Shown piece after piece: positions 34,932-46,162 of a stretch of 64,000 bases of DNA (positions within the stretch are counted from its first letter, which is position 1; every line of letters starts with the position of its first letter). Source of the stretch: Jaltomata sinuosa (taxonomy: Eukaryota > Streptophyta > Magnoliopsida > Solanales > Solanaceae); the NCBI GenBank assembly GCA_003996215.1, contig QJPP01001412.1, forward strand, positions 62,001 through 126,000, read 5' to 3'. Below the pieces are notes generated by a model, which searched no databases, was not told where the DNA came from, and was given only the letters and a program-made list of their open reading frames with translations. Made by a program: the position numbers and the translations under genes.

Positions 34932-36520
34932 TGATATGCCCAAATTACACCTCCAAAAGAAGTATAAAGTGGTCGTTGTTCAAATATAGAAACTAACCAA
35001 AGTTAGGGTCGATCCCACAGGAAATATAGTAGGATCTCGGTCAACTGTGTACATTCGCACTTAGCCGTATTATTTCCCTAAGGGGGGGGGGGGGAAAGTA
35101 ACAGTTATTATTTGTAAATTATTAAGTAACAAGTAATCAGCACGTATCAATATTGTTGTGAATCAGAAAGAAGATGGACTAGGACTGTGTTCCCTATGAG
35201 TTCATAATGTTGTAGGCGTTGTACTAGCAATCTATTCTGTTGCATAGCATGCAAGATCGGTAAGTTAGGTTCACCTAATTGGTTGGTCCCCTAGATAGAT
35301 GAATTTCACCATGCAACTTGGTCCGTCTACGGGTGTATGCCTTACTAACCCTCACCCTTGATCCTAGATTAGCTATTTTCGAACAAGGTCAAGCTATTAG
35401 ATGAGGGTTGATAGCCTCAAATCTCCATTGTAAACAACCATTTTCCCATTCGTTACCTCCTTGGTCTGGCAAATAAGAATAAGGCGAGTTCTAACGCTGA
35501 CCATCATTAAAAACCAATCAAAACGAAGGGAAGAACAATACATCCATAAACACCATCCTAGAATTGTTAAGTACTTTGCCTACTTTGTTAATCCGTCATG
35601 GTTCCCACAATCCTAGTTGTGAATTTAGCTTCTCATGTTCATAAGTAAATAATCATAAGTTGTTGAAGCATTCATGATGATAAACTTATGAGAAGAAGTA
35701 ATGAAATCCGAAAACTTGAATAATTGAAAAAGAATCAAGAATCAAGAACTATGAATGTGTTAATCTCTCAAAACCAAGAACAAATCAATACCAAGTGCTT
35801 ACGAATATGTTTCCTACAAACATAGAGCATAAAACGTAAAAGAAAGCCTAGTAAAAGTATTTATAGATATCACAAATCCTATCCTAAAAAAACTAGGAGA
35901 ACTGAAATAGGAAGGGATCACGACTTGGTTGATGACCCATCATTTCAGATGACGGTTCGTAGTTTGCTGAGGTCAACCGTAGTCCTGAAGAGTCATCATT
36001 GCCTATTGTGAGAAACCAAGGGAGGGACCACGAGTCATGAAAACATTCTATGATTCATCGAATGACTCGTAGTTTTAGACTCTATTATTGCACCTCTCTG
36101 ATTAATAACCACGATTCCAACAGGACGGTTCATGGTATGGAATTATAGTCCGTGGAGTGACTCGTGTTTCCTGCTCTCCTTGTTGCATGTCTGCAGGTTC
36201 ACCTGTTCTACGAGTAACAGGATGGGTCATGGTTTGAAACCACGACTCATAGACTAACTCGTGTTTTTTGCCTATATTTTGCACTCCTACTAAACATTTT
36301 CCATGACTGACAACACGGGTGGTTTCTGAACCACGGGTCGTCAATCCTCCCGTAATCCTTGTAGCCATCACTTTTCAGTATAAATTTTAGCACTTTGGCT
36401 ATGGAACCTGTTGTCCTGCAAACTTAACAAAAACCATTAAATCTACCAACAAAATGTTAAAGAACATGCAATAATCCTAAGTATTAAGCATAGAAAGTGA
36501 CGTAAATCCACGGCACATCA
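34932..36520 (-). repeat. 3' LTR of the 14.9-kb gypsy element
   Basis: Minus-strand start TGATGTGCCGTGG and end GGGCATATCA; 1589 bp. It contains a poly-G run near 35083 and the word cluster ACTCGTG / GAGTCAT at 35930-36360. The minus-strand open frame at 36102-36371 lies in the cluster and matches one at 49488-49691; both are by-products of repeat words. A polypurine tract (AAGTTTAGGGTGT) adjoins at 36521-36535. Confidence 0.93.
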
Positions 36521-38125
36521 ACACCCTAAACTTAAAACCTCAAGAGACAGAAGAAACCTATCCTAATACAATGCTTAAGCAAAAGAAAACTAGAAACCAC
36601 GACAGTCATATGATTCAAACAGTTCAGCTCACAACAAACACCCCCTTGCTTCTTAGTATAAAACAAGTGCAAAAGTTACCATTTATCAAGACAACACAAG
36701 AGGATCCATGGATGACATTACACTATTAATAGATAACCTAGCATACACAGGTGACACTTACACTAATAGTCACCACAATTGATGTTACTCTCGTTCCCTC
36801 ACTACAAAGAAGTCCCAATCACACACTGAATCAATTAATATCTAGGACTGAACTAGAAAACTCACACTCACAAAGAGATTCAAGCAATGCATGTACAATA
36901 CTATAGGCTTGCCCTTATTTTCTATGCCTCGATTTTCAAACAATTGGTCTAGGATCACAATAGGACTTTACTTGGCTTATAACGTAGGTTCAGGGACATG
37001 TATGGTATATTTGGGAAATAGTGACAATGCCCTCCTTGACACTATGCCATTTTTCTTCCACTTTTAGACCAACTATTTTCCTCCTTTATTCTCCCTTTCT
37101 ATTTTTCATCAAACGACGGGTGCGGCTTTCCTTTCAGACTCAACTTTTTTTTCATCAGATTTTCTTCTTTTCTCTTTATTTTTTGTTTTCTCTTTTTCAT
37201 TTTCTAACACATACGCCACACATGTTATTTTCCTCCTTTTTATCACTAACCTTTTCTTTTCATACCCTATATTCCTCATTTACCTTCACAGTAGCCACCA
37301 TCAACTTAGGCGATTTGCCTTAGTTATGGTGCACGATGTCCAAGGAGGGACCAAGGCCAAACTGAAGGTTCATAGCAAACAGGGAAGGTGAACAGGCTAA
37401 ACAACAAAAAGGGTCAATTTTGGCTCAAAATCAGGGATCAAAGGATATTCAATTCATTTGAACGATTATTTAGGCTAAGTGGACTATTTCAAAAATGGCC
37501 TATGATCCTTTCCTAACCAACTATCCTACAACCTAGGAAAGACTAACCGAACAAGTTCTGGATTGGCACACAAGGCAAGAACAGTACAAATACAGCTCAC
37601 ACATATATGACACAGAGTCAAACAACCAATTGCTAACTTATCAAGTTCATGCCCTAGCATAAGCTATTCATCACATCGCTAATCATAATGTGAAGCACAG
37701 ATCCATAGCAGTTAGTCTATTAAAACACTAATCATGTCACACAAAATTTGAATGGGTTTCCATTTTTGATCAAAAGTCAATTTCAAAATCAGACCATAGA
37801 CTGCACTAAGCTTCTATTCTTCTTTTACTACACATAACCTATCTAAACATGCTGGTTGAATCGAAATTAAAAATCCTCAGGGAATGAACAAAACAAAAAA
37901 ACCCAAGGGTACGGGTACCTTATGGATACCCTCATAGGTTGCCTCTCATGCAACACCATATTTAACATCACGGCATGACACGAGTGTTTTAGCTACTCAG
38001 ACTTTGCAAAACACTCTACAGAAACTATACAGGTGACCAAGCTTCCCCGACCCTATCAAAAATATGGTGCATTATCCCCAATACACGATAAATATCTAAA
38101 ATAAGGGAGGTGAGGCATACTTGCG
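36521..38125 (-). other. 3' internal noncoding region of the 14.9-kb element
   Basis: No gene. A pyrimidine-rich tract (37021-37323) is open on the plus strand but is only C/T-rich sequence. It is homologous in reverse to 31130-32505. A block at 37935-38010 (GGTTGCCTCTCATGCA, CGGCATGACACGAG) is a dispersed copy of the repeat at 42268-42428. Confidence 0.7.
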
Positions 38126-38460
38126 GTGCCTAAGTGCAATCATCATGTAGTTGTCGGGCCCACTGGATCAGTGCCCATGTATTTATCACCAATAGAGGCT
38201 GCCTCAACAATCCTCTCAGCATCAACAGCTGCCCCAACAACTTCATCAATCGTAGCTCCCACAATGGGGTCTGAAAAAATTTCCTCCGTGGTGCCCGCAA
38301 CACCACTTCCTGAGCCACCAGTACCAATAGCATCAATGTGGATCTGCTGGATGGCTAGGGATTCTTTAAGCACCTTTGGGATCATGGTGGGTGATGCGGG
38401 CCCTATATTGGAGCTTGCCTCGGTCCTAGTTGATCCTGATTCGACATTAGAAGTATATTG

Positions 38461-39170
38461 ATATTTCCCTAATAACCAAATACTTTTGTCTGTAAATACT
38501 GCATATTTGATTCCATCTATAAATCCATTTTCTTCCTTGTGATTTAAAGAACACGTGTTATGATTTAACCTTGTTTTAGGTCCTATTTACTAGCAGCTTG
38601 TTTATTAAGCGACAACAGCTAGTTATGCATATTTTTGAGAGTGATTTCCAATTGTCCAAGCTATTGCTAAATTAAGACCCAGTGTAGGCAAGAAAGAAGT
38701 TTGGAGACCAAGAAATTATTATATTGAGTGAGAGAATTGGGTAGAAGATGCCCTTAGAACTGAGAGAAGGAAACTATTTATAGGTTACAATATTAGGCCT
38801 TGGCCAATTAGAGTGTGCCACTTGAGCCCTATAGTACCAAAACCTATATCCTTGTGGCACACATTTTGTCCATTGAGGGTTGTGTCAGCTAATATTCTTG
38901 CATAGCTCATCTCCGTACGAACTCGTCCGCGTACCTAGGCAGCTTGACAAAGTTATCTCTTGTTTGTACCTCACACCACGTAATTGCATGGAGTAAACCA
39001 CCGAGCCTATTTTGCACAAGAAGGCACTCTAAGTCTTCATTGACTCAAAAGTGCAATTTGAGGCTCCACAATGTTCAAAGTGATGGGCCCTACACGGGTT
39101 ATCCTATTGATGACTTATTTCTTCCTCTTCTTCTACTCGACTCTCTCTTCCTTACACTTCAATGATTTCA
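38461..39170. other. Unexplained interval inside the env-position region
   Basis: About 700 bp whose style differs from its neighbours, with fewer low-complexity words and text such as TGATGGGCCCTACACGGGTT near 39082. It separates the end of the env-position ORF (39208) from a Gly/Ser/Thr-rich open frame on the minus strand (38130-38385). It may be a small foreign insertion, for example a copia-type LTR piece, but no terminal repeats or target duplication were confirmed. Confidence 0.35.
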
Positions 39171-39207
39171 GGCTTAATGGGGTAGCCTCTCCCTCTTCCC
39201 AAACCTT

Positions 39208-41137
39208 CTAATCTTTTCTCTTCCTTTTTTTTGTAGGCTCAGTTTTAGGAAGATTACTTTCATCCATACCCTCATCATGAGCATTTCTGGTCAGTTCACG
39301 AGGAGGGGAATGTGCAAGCAAGTCAATAATATAATCTTTCTCCGTATCCCCAACTGGTGAAATCTGAATTTGTAGGATAACCGGCACTTGTTGCTTTTGG
39401 ATGGCATCAATGTCAGCTCGGGCTTTTGCAAGCTTAGTAAATATGGCAGTAAGGTCTGGAATAGTCAGATTCTGCAGCCTCTCATTCACCCAAATCTCTA
39501 TCCCATCCAAACGTGTATTTATCCTAACAATCGAACTCTAAATGGGGGAAACGACATCAGCTATCTCTTTTTAGATCAATAGTTTCACCAAATTTGAGAA
39601 GTGTTTAATCTGCTCATCCGCATAAAATGCCGCTTTAGCTACCTTGCTAAAAATCTCGCTAGTGAAAAGAACGAAAAGGCCCATCTAATTGAATGGTGTA
39701 GACTGAGATGATGATGAGCCAGGTGCAGCGGCTGAAGGAGTGGAAGTGGTAGTAGAAGTCTTGTCAAACACAAATAAAGCATCATCCAGCACATCTCCAC
39801 TTAGCTCGGGAAAAATAGTACTTTTAGACGCAACAGAATGGGCTCTACCCCTTGCCACGGGGTTAGCCGTGTCCTGAATCAGGGCAATATACTAAAAGCC
39901 TATAGCTTGTAATGTCCTATAAACTCATACAATCTCGTGCACCTTGGCTTCTTGACATAACTGAGTGACGAGGCAAGGAAATATGAGGGATATTGATGCT
40001 TGCAAAGCCCACTACTTGAGTTCTTCCGCAATGATGCGGGTAATAATAATTTCATATTGGGACATGATGGCTGCAACCAAAATTGCCTGGTCTAGAGTTA
40101 ATGTGTTGTAGGCAGAAGTCGATACCAACTGGTGTCATACCACGGACCACCAAAACTTTCCCTCCATACTCAACGATGTGTGATTTTCAAGATCTTGGAC
40201 GTTAGCCATGGTGGGTTTTTGTCAATAATAACCAAAGCAAGCCACCCAAGAGGTATTTGCTTATGTTTGTGTTGCTCCAAGTGGGTATCCAGGTTTGGCT
40301 GAGCTGCTGGTGCCACATAGTTAGGGCCATAGATAAAGCACTAGATGGTGAGCTTTGAGATATCAACCTGGACCCCTTGTATTTGCACTTTATCCAATCT
40401 TGGCTGTATCTTTGGATTCTTTTCTTTTTCTCAAATGTTTATCAGGGTGGAAGCATAAGCCACATAGAACTCACGGACTAGAACCGAGTTGTAAGGATCA
40501 CCCTGTTAACTCATCCAGTGAAATCCATAGTGATCATACCGCCCTTTAATGTCGTCCATAATGTTCAAAGTAGCATATCTCACCTCAACTTCTTTATGTA
40601 TACTTCATCGTGGCTTCCCTTTCTCATTTAGTGCCAAGCCCTTATGAAATAACCGGGCTCTATGGCTTATCTCACTCTATCCTGAACTCCAAGGGTTTGG
40701 CATCTGAATATAGGGGCAATGGGGGTGGGATCATCAGGTTGAGCCACTGCTCCAGTAGGACCCTCAGTGCCAGATTTGCTAGCACTCTCACTAGCACTAT
40801 GGCTAGCACTCTCTGAGGCTGACCCTGAACCTGCATCTTTATTGTTGCCCGAAGTTGTATCCTCTCCAGGTTTAGACTCTTCAGTACCGCTCGCCTGAGG
40901 TGATGAACCAGACTCACCCTCTCCCTTTCAAATTGAGAAGGGGTGGTATGTGCCTCTACCTTTGCTCTCTGTCTAGTGGTCTGAGGTACTGCATCAGGAT
41001 TAGAGTCTATAGTGAATAATTCCTCGAATCCACTTTCCTCCGACTCAGAGGACTCATCTATAATTTGTTAGTTTTTTTCTAATGGTAGCCTCTGAGTCTG
41101 GTGTTGCTACCTTCTTTTGGTTGTTCTTTAGTGGCAT
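39208..41137 (-). pseudogene. Env-position ORF of the gypsy element (putative plant transposon protein type), broken
   Basis: Minus strand, downstream of integrase and before the 3' LTR. A candidate start at 41137 (MPLKNNQKK) is followed by an acidic Ser-rich region (SGSASESASHSASESASKSG near 40790-40860). A middle part with MSQYEIIITRIIAEE and a Cys/Leu block LVTQLCQEAKV resembles the domain annotated as putative plant transposon protein in such elements. The C-terminal part (39208-39510) contains NERLQNLTIPDLTAIFTKLA and a Lys/Arg-rich end. Multiple frame changes and stops are present. In Athila-like elements an ORF at this place has been called env-like; no transmembrane segment is evident here, so the envelope role is not supported by sequence. 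Confidence 0.6.
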
Positions 41138-41199
41138 GGAACCTGAGGGGTAGAATTATTAGTACAGGTTATCAAAGCAAAACATAAACTCAGATTTTA

Positions 41200-42215
41200 G
41201 TATCAGAAACTATGACCTACTTGACGTATCATGGTTCAGTACCACGGATCCGTCCTGTATGTTGTGGCTCTGATCCTGTGAGTGGTCAATTCAGTATAAT
41301 TAGTCCCAAGGACCACGAGTCATATGACACGCTGTAGTTTGGAACTATGGTTCATCCTGTGAGTCGTGGTTCATTCATCGGAAGCTAACAAGAGAGGTAT
41401 CTATTTTACGAATGGATTTACGGTCCGTGAACTAAATTATGATTCATAGATTCACTCGTAATTACTGAGAAACAAATTTTTTCGATCAAAAACTCCCTCC
41501 TTCTTAATTTTTAAACAGTTTTGAACTTTTATTCAACAAAAACTTCCCACTCATCAAAATTTGAGCCTAGAATACACTACATATCTATCACCCATTAATC
41601 TAGGGTTTGATATTTTTGAGTTTTCTTTGCATAATATGAACCCTAGCCTCATTTTGATTGAAGAAAAAGAACTTAGAAAGAGGCATGACTTATCCTTTGA
41701 GATCGAGTTCTTTTTTTTGTCAGAGGAGTGGAGTGTTGTGATGGATTTGTACGTGCAACGAGTAGGATTACTTTATTGAATTGATGGGAGAGTTTGAGTT
41801 GAATTAAGAGTGAAAGAGGGAGTAATTTTTGTTCTTTCCTTTTTAAAAATGGCGGTTTGTCTTAGGTGAAGGGGAAAAGAAGAAGCAAAGCCAGGTCAGG
41901 ATATTATTTTAAAATTACTAGCCGACCCGCAACCTGACTTTGGTACTGTACTTGGGACCTCCGAGTGAGAACTACATTCATCAAATGAGATGATGACCCA
42001 TAGTCCGACTCGTGGTTCTTGTTGTTTGCCTTACCTATTGCCCGGAATGATGACAGAGATAATGATCTGTCCTTTGAAAGTACGGACCATCCTGTGAGTC
42101 GTAGTCTTTTCTATTAGAGGCCAGTAAATTTTGATCCAGAAACCACAAGTTGGCCTATGGTCCATAAAACCTATTCACGGGCCGTTAACTCACTCGTGAT
42201 TTCTGGAGATTCCTG
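41200..42215. repeat. Cluster of GAGTCGTGG / CCACGAGTC words between pol and the env-position ORF
   Basis: Repeated CACGAGTCAT, GTGAGTCGTGGTTC, GGTCCGTGAACT, CCGACTCGTGGTTC and GTGAGTCGTAG words occur in two dense patches (41210-41460 and 41960-42210). They flank a short AT-rich segment with an unremarkable open frame (41561-41779). The same vocabulary recurs in this element's LTRs (35930-36360 and 49230-49690). Confidence 0.72.
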
Positions 42216-42267
42216 TAGTGGTATTCTTTTCCTTTCACCTGCATATAAAATAACCATTAGCCTTGGG

Positions 42268-42428
42268 TTGCCTCCCAAGCACTGGTTGATTTAATGTTGT
42301 GGCACGACACAAGTCATTTGACTACTCAGACTTCATCAAGCTTCCTCATGGGTTGCCTCCCATACAGCGCCTGATATAACATCGCGACACGATGCAAGTC
42401 ACTTGATTACTCAGACTTCATCAAGTTC
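42268..42428. repeat. Tandem duplication downstream of integrase
   Basis: Two copies of a block with GGGTTGCCTCCCA, an ACGACACAAGTCA-type word and GACTACTCAGACTTCATCAA lie side by side. A third, diverged copy is at 37935-38010, about 4.3 kb away on the other side of the env-position ORF. Function unknown. Confidence 0.75.
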
Positions 42429-43832
42429 CTTGGTTACTAAGAATTCACCAAGGGTCCAAACTTTAATAGCTTTTAGCTCCTCTGTCGTTCCCAGATAAGC
42501 TTTGATACGCTGACTGTTTCCTTTGAACCTCTTGCCCTCATGGTTTTCAACCTCTATGGCACCATGTGGGAATACTTGTACCAATTTGAATAGTCCAATC
42601 CACTTAGACTTTAACTTGCCAAGAAACAAGTGAAGTCTGGAATTCAACAGCAGGACCAAATCACCCGGCTGGAAATCTCTCTTCTCAATCTATCGGTCAT
42701 GATACAACTTCATCTTTTCTTTGTACAAGGATGAACTTTCATAGGCGTTGAGGCAAAACTCATCTAACTCATTCAACTACCCAAGCCACTGAAATGATAC
42801 TACAGACCAGTCTAAATTCAACTTCTTTAGTGCCCACAGAGACTTATGCTCAAGCTCAACTGGTAGATGACATGCCTTCCCAAACACAAGTTGATTATAA
42901 GGTGACATACCTATTGGTGTCTTGTACGCAGTCTGGTATGCCCACAAAGCATCATTTAGTTTCCTAGACCAATCCGTTCTATTTGCATTCACAGTCTTTG
43001 ATAGGATTGACTTTATCTCGTTGTTGGCAACCTCAACTTGCCCACTAGTCTGGGGATGATAAGGGGTTGCAACCTTGTGTTTCACTCCATACTTCTCAAG
43101 CAAATCATGAAACAAATTATTGCAAAAGTGAGAGCCTTCATTACTAATAATCGCTAGTGGTGTACCAAATCTGGAAAAGATGTTCTTTTTCAAGAACGTT
43201 GTGACACACTTGCCTTTATTTTTGGCAAGCACAACTGCCTCCACCCACTTAGATATATAGTCAACAACAACCAATATGTACCTCATACCATTGGACATCA
43301 CGAACAGACCCATGAAGTCGATACCCCATACATCAAATAGTTCAATTACAAGGATGGGAGTGAGAGAAAGTTCATGCTTCCTTGATATACCACCTTTCCT
43401 TTGACATCGACTGCAAGCTTTAGCAAAGTCATTGGCATCCTTATGGATGGTCATCTAGTAATAGCCGCATTGCAAGATCTTATGAGTTGTTTGGATACCA
43501 CTATGATGTCCCATAACAAGGGATAAATGGCAAGCCTCTAATATCTCCATTATCTAAGCTTCAGGCACACATCTATGGATCATGGTATTAGCACATACTC
43601 GAAATAAGAATGTCTCCTCCCAGAAGAATTTCTTAACATCAGACATGAACTTTCTTCGCTGGTGGACAAACATATCATGACTTACCACATCACTTGCCAA
43701 ATAGTTAGCAAAGTCTGCAAACCATGGAATCAGATCTTGGGAGGCGGCTAGCACTTGCTCGTCTGGGAACCAATCATCAATCTCTTTCTCATCATTCAGC
43801 TTCAGCATCACTTCTTCCTTTAATCTTGACAA
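42411..43832 (-). pseudogene. Integrase of the 14.9-kb gypsy element, broken, with one catalytic Asp replaced
   Basis: Minus strand in several pieces. 43554-43832 holds the linker from RNase H towards the zinc-binding region. 42777-43454 holds the core: CSRCQRKGGIS, then DVWGIDFMGLF (first Asp), IISNEGSHFCN (second catalytic position, Asn instead of Asp), TSGQVEVANNEIKSIL (Glu) and FGKACHLPVELEHKSLWA. The last motif is characteristic of Tat/Athila-like elements. 42411-42659 is the C-terminal DNA-binding part (LVLLLNSRLHLFLGKLKSKW). In-frame stops separate the pieces. The Asp-to-Asn change alone should stop catalysis. Confidence 0.9.
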
Positions 43833-44303
43833 GTGATTTGTTACCTGCTTTTCTATATCCTTCCGGTCCTTGATCTCAAAGTCAAATTCTTACAGCAGAA
43901 ACACCTATTTAATCAATCTAGGATTCACATCCTTCTTTTCCATGAGGTACCTAAGAGATGCATGGTTAGTGTGCACAATTACCTTAGTGCCAAGCAAATA
44001 AGGTCTGAATTTCTCGAATGCAAAGACCACAACAAAAAACTCTTGTTTTGTTATCGTATAGTTCTTTTGAGCAATATTAAGTGCTTTGCTAGCATAGTAG
44101 ATAGGATAGAGAATATTTTCACTTCTTTGGCCTAGGATTGCTCCTAGCGCCACTCCACTAGCATCGCACATAACCTCAAAAGGTTGAGACCAATCAGGTG
44201 AAACAATAATGGGAGCATAGATTAACTTTTTCTTGAGGCATTCAAAAGACTTCAGACATGCATCATCAAAAACAAACAAACTTCCTTCTCCAATAATTTG
44301 CAC
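43833..44303 (-). pseudogene. RNase H domain of the 14.9-kb gypsy element, broken
   Basis: Minus strand. FEVMCDASGVALGAILGQ (first Asp), NYTITKQEFFVVVFAFEKFR (Glu) and KVIVHTNHASLRYLM (usual Asp position reads Asn) follow the RT connection domain LKSFECLKKKL. The frame overlaps the RT frame at 44252-44303 and is displaced from it, so a frameshift separates RT from RNase H. A stop follows at about 43905. The family role is to degrade the RNA strand during reverse transcription. Confidence 0.88.
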
Positions 44304-45065
44304 AAGGGATGTGAAAATTTAGAGAAATCCTTTATGAATCTGCGATAAAAACCAGCATTCCCCAAGAAGCTTCGGATGCCCTTCACAGAAATTGGAGGAG
44401 GCAATTTTTCAATCACCTCTACCTTTGCTTTATCGACCTCAATACCTTTTTTGGAGATCCGATGGCAAAGTACTATACCCCCTTCAACCATGAAGTGACA
44501 CATGTCCCAATTCAGTACTAGGTTGCACTCTTCACATCTTTTTAGCACATAATTCAAATGAGCTAAACAATCATCAAAAGAGTCACCAACTACAGAAAAA
44601 TCATCCATGAACACCTCAATAGTGTCCTCCACCATATTTGAGAAGATTGATATCATACATTACTGAAATATCACCGACGCATTGCACAACCCAAATGACA
44701 TTCTCTTTAAAACAAACGTCCCATATAGATAGGTGAAAGTGGTATTCTCTTGGTTTTCAGAAGCAACCGAGATCTAATTGTATCCTGAATTGCCGTTAAG
44801 AAAGTAATATCATCCTCTACCAACTAGATGGTCTAACATCTAATTTATGAATGGCATCAGAAAATGATCTTTCTCGGTCCAAGCATTCAACTTTCTATAG
44901 TCCATGCATACACGCCAACTTATGACAGGCCTCATCAGAATCCACTCATTCTTAGCATTAGGAATCACAGTGATTCCACCCTTTTTAGGTACACACTAAA
45001 TCGGGCTCACCCATTTGCTGTCTGCAATAAGGTAAACTACGCCTGCATCTAGCCACTTGATGATC
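44252..45065 (-). pseudogene. Reverse transcriptase of the 14.9-kb gypsy element, broken
   Basis: Minus strand. 44252-44656 contains the catalytic box as EVFMDDFSVVG, then NLVLNWDMCHFM and GIEVDKAKVEVIEKLP, as in Tat/Athila-like RTs. Upstream (44657-45065) earlier RT motifs can be read with stops, including VCMDYRKLN and SFGLCNA. Copies element RNA into DNA in intact relatives. Downstream it connects to RNase H after a frameshift. Confidence 0.9.
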
Positions 45066-45547
45066 TCCTTCTTGACAACCTCTTGCATGGGCTTATTCAA
45101 CCTACGCTAATGCTCAATACTCAAAACACAATCTGGCTCAAGTTGGATTTTGTCTATGCAAATTCCAGGTGAAATCCCAATAATGTCAGCAATGGACCAA
45201 CCAATGGCCCTCTTGAACTTTCTCAAAATAGAAACCAGAGCTTCAACCTACTTTTGATCTAAGTTTGCAGCAATAATAACTGACAAGGTGTCATTAGCTC
45301 CTAAGAACACATATCGGAGGTGAGAAGGAAGTTCTTTGAGCTTCAAGATCGGAGGCTCCTCAATAGATGGTCTAAATGGTGGGGTCTGTCAATTCTTTAG
45401 GTCCAAATCAAGCTTCTTCAGAACATAAGTGTATGACCACATACCGGCAAGTTCTTATACCATATCATCAATATCATTTTTGTCAAAATTAATAATAACA
45501 GCTGTAAGTGCTTCAACACCAAGTCTCTCTTCAACAGGCACTACTAG

Positions 45548-46156
45548 TTACTCCTCATCAACCACATCTATCACTGATATTACGCACATGTCATCATGAT
45601 GTTTCATAGACTGGCATACATTGAAAGTTACCACTTTATCATTAAGTCTGAATTTCATTTGCCCAGTCTCCAAGTCAACCAATGCGCGTCCAGTGGCAAA
45701 GAATGGGCATCCCAAGATGATGGGAACCTCAAAATCTAGCTCACAGTCAAGGATCACAAAGTCTACAGGAAAGATGAAAGTGTCAACTTTCACAAGTACA
45801 TCATAGAGAATTGCCACTGGCCTTTTTACTGTGCGATCTTCCATAAGAAGCCATATTATAATCGGTTTAGGGGATTCCAAGCCCAACTATTTTAACGCTG
45901 CTAGTGGCATCAGATTAATACTAGCACCCAGATCACACAATGCTTTTGCAAAATAAAATGTTCCAATCGTGCAAAGAATAGTGAATGCTCCAGGATCTTC
46001 CTTTTTCTGCACCAGAAGATGGGAAGCTATTGCACTACAGTGGTGCAAGTTATCAACAGGCTCAAAACTTACAGTTCTATTTTTTGTCACTAGATCCTTC
46101 ATGAACTTGGCATACCCAGGCATTTGCTCCAATGTTTCGAATAAAGAAATATTCAC
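45548..46156 (-). pseudogene. Retroviral-type aspartic protease of the 14.9-kb gypsy element, broken
   Basis: Minus strand. 45887-46156 contains FAKALCDLGASINLMPLAAL, the protease active site in the D-L-G-A-S form common in Tat/Athila-like elements. 45548-45886 continues with DFVILDCE and VPIILGCPFFATGRALVDLE, the second conserved part of the fold. A stop splits the two pieces at about 45887. Processes Gag-Pol in intact relatives. Confidence 0.88.
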
Positions 46157-46162
46157 TGAAAG

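Noticed and set aside
36102..36371. 89-codon minus-strand frame conserved in both LTRs (also 49488-49691)
   Set aside because: The similarity follows from LTR identity and the repeated GAGTCAT / ACTCGTG words; the two copies differ by frameshifts and no family is seen.
37021..37323. 100-codon Phe/Leu/Ser-rich plus-strand frame, and its counterpart at 31744-32028
   Set aside because: Translation of a long pyrimidine tract conserved in the 3' noncoding region of the gypsy elements; the real genes are on the other strand.
38126..38461. 111-codon plus-strand frame
   Set aside because: Opposite to the element's coding strand and in a Ser/Thr/Ala-rich region open in several frames; treated as a shadow.
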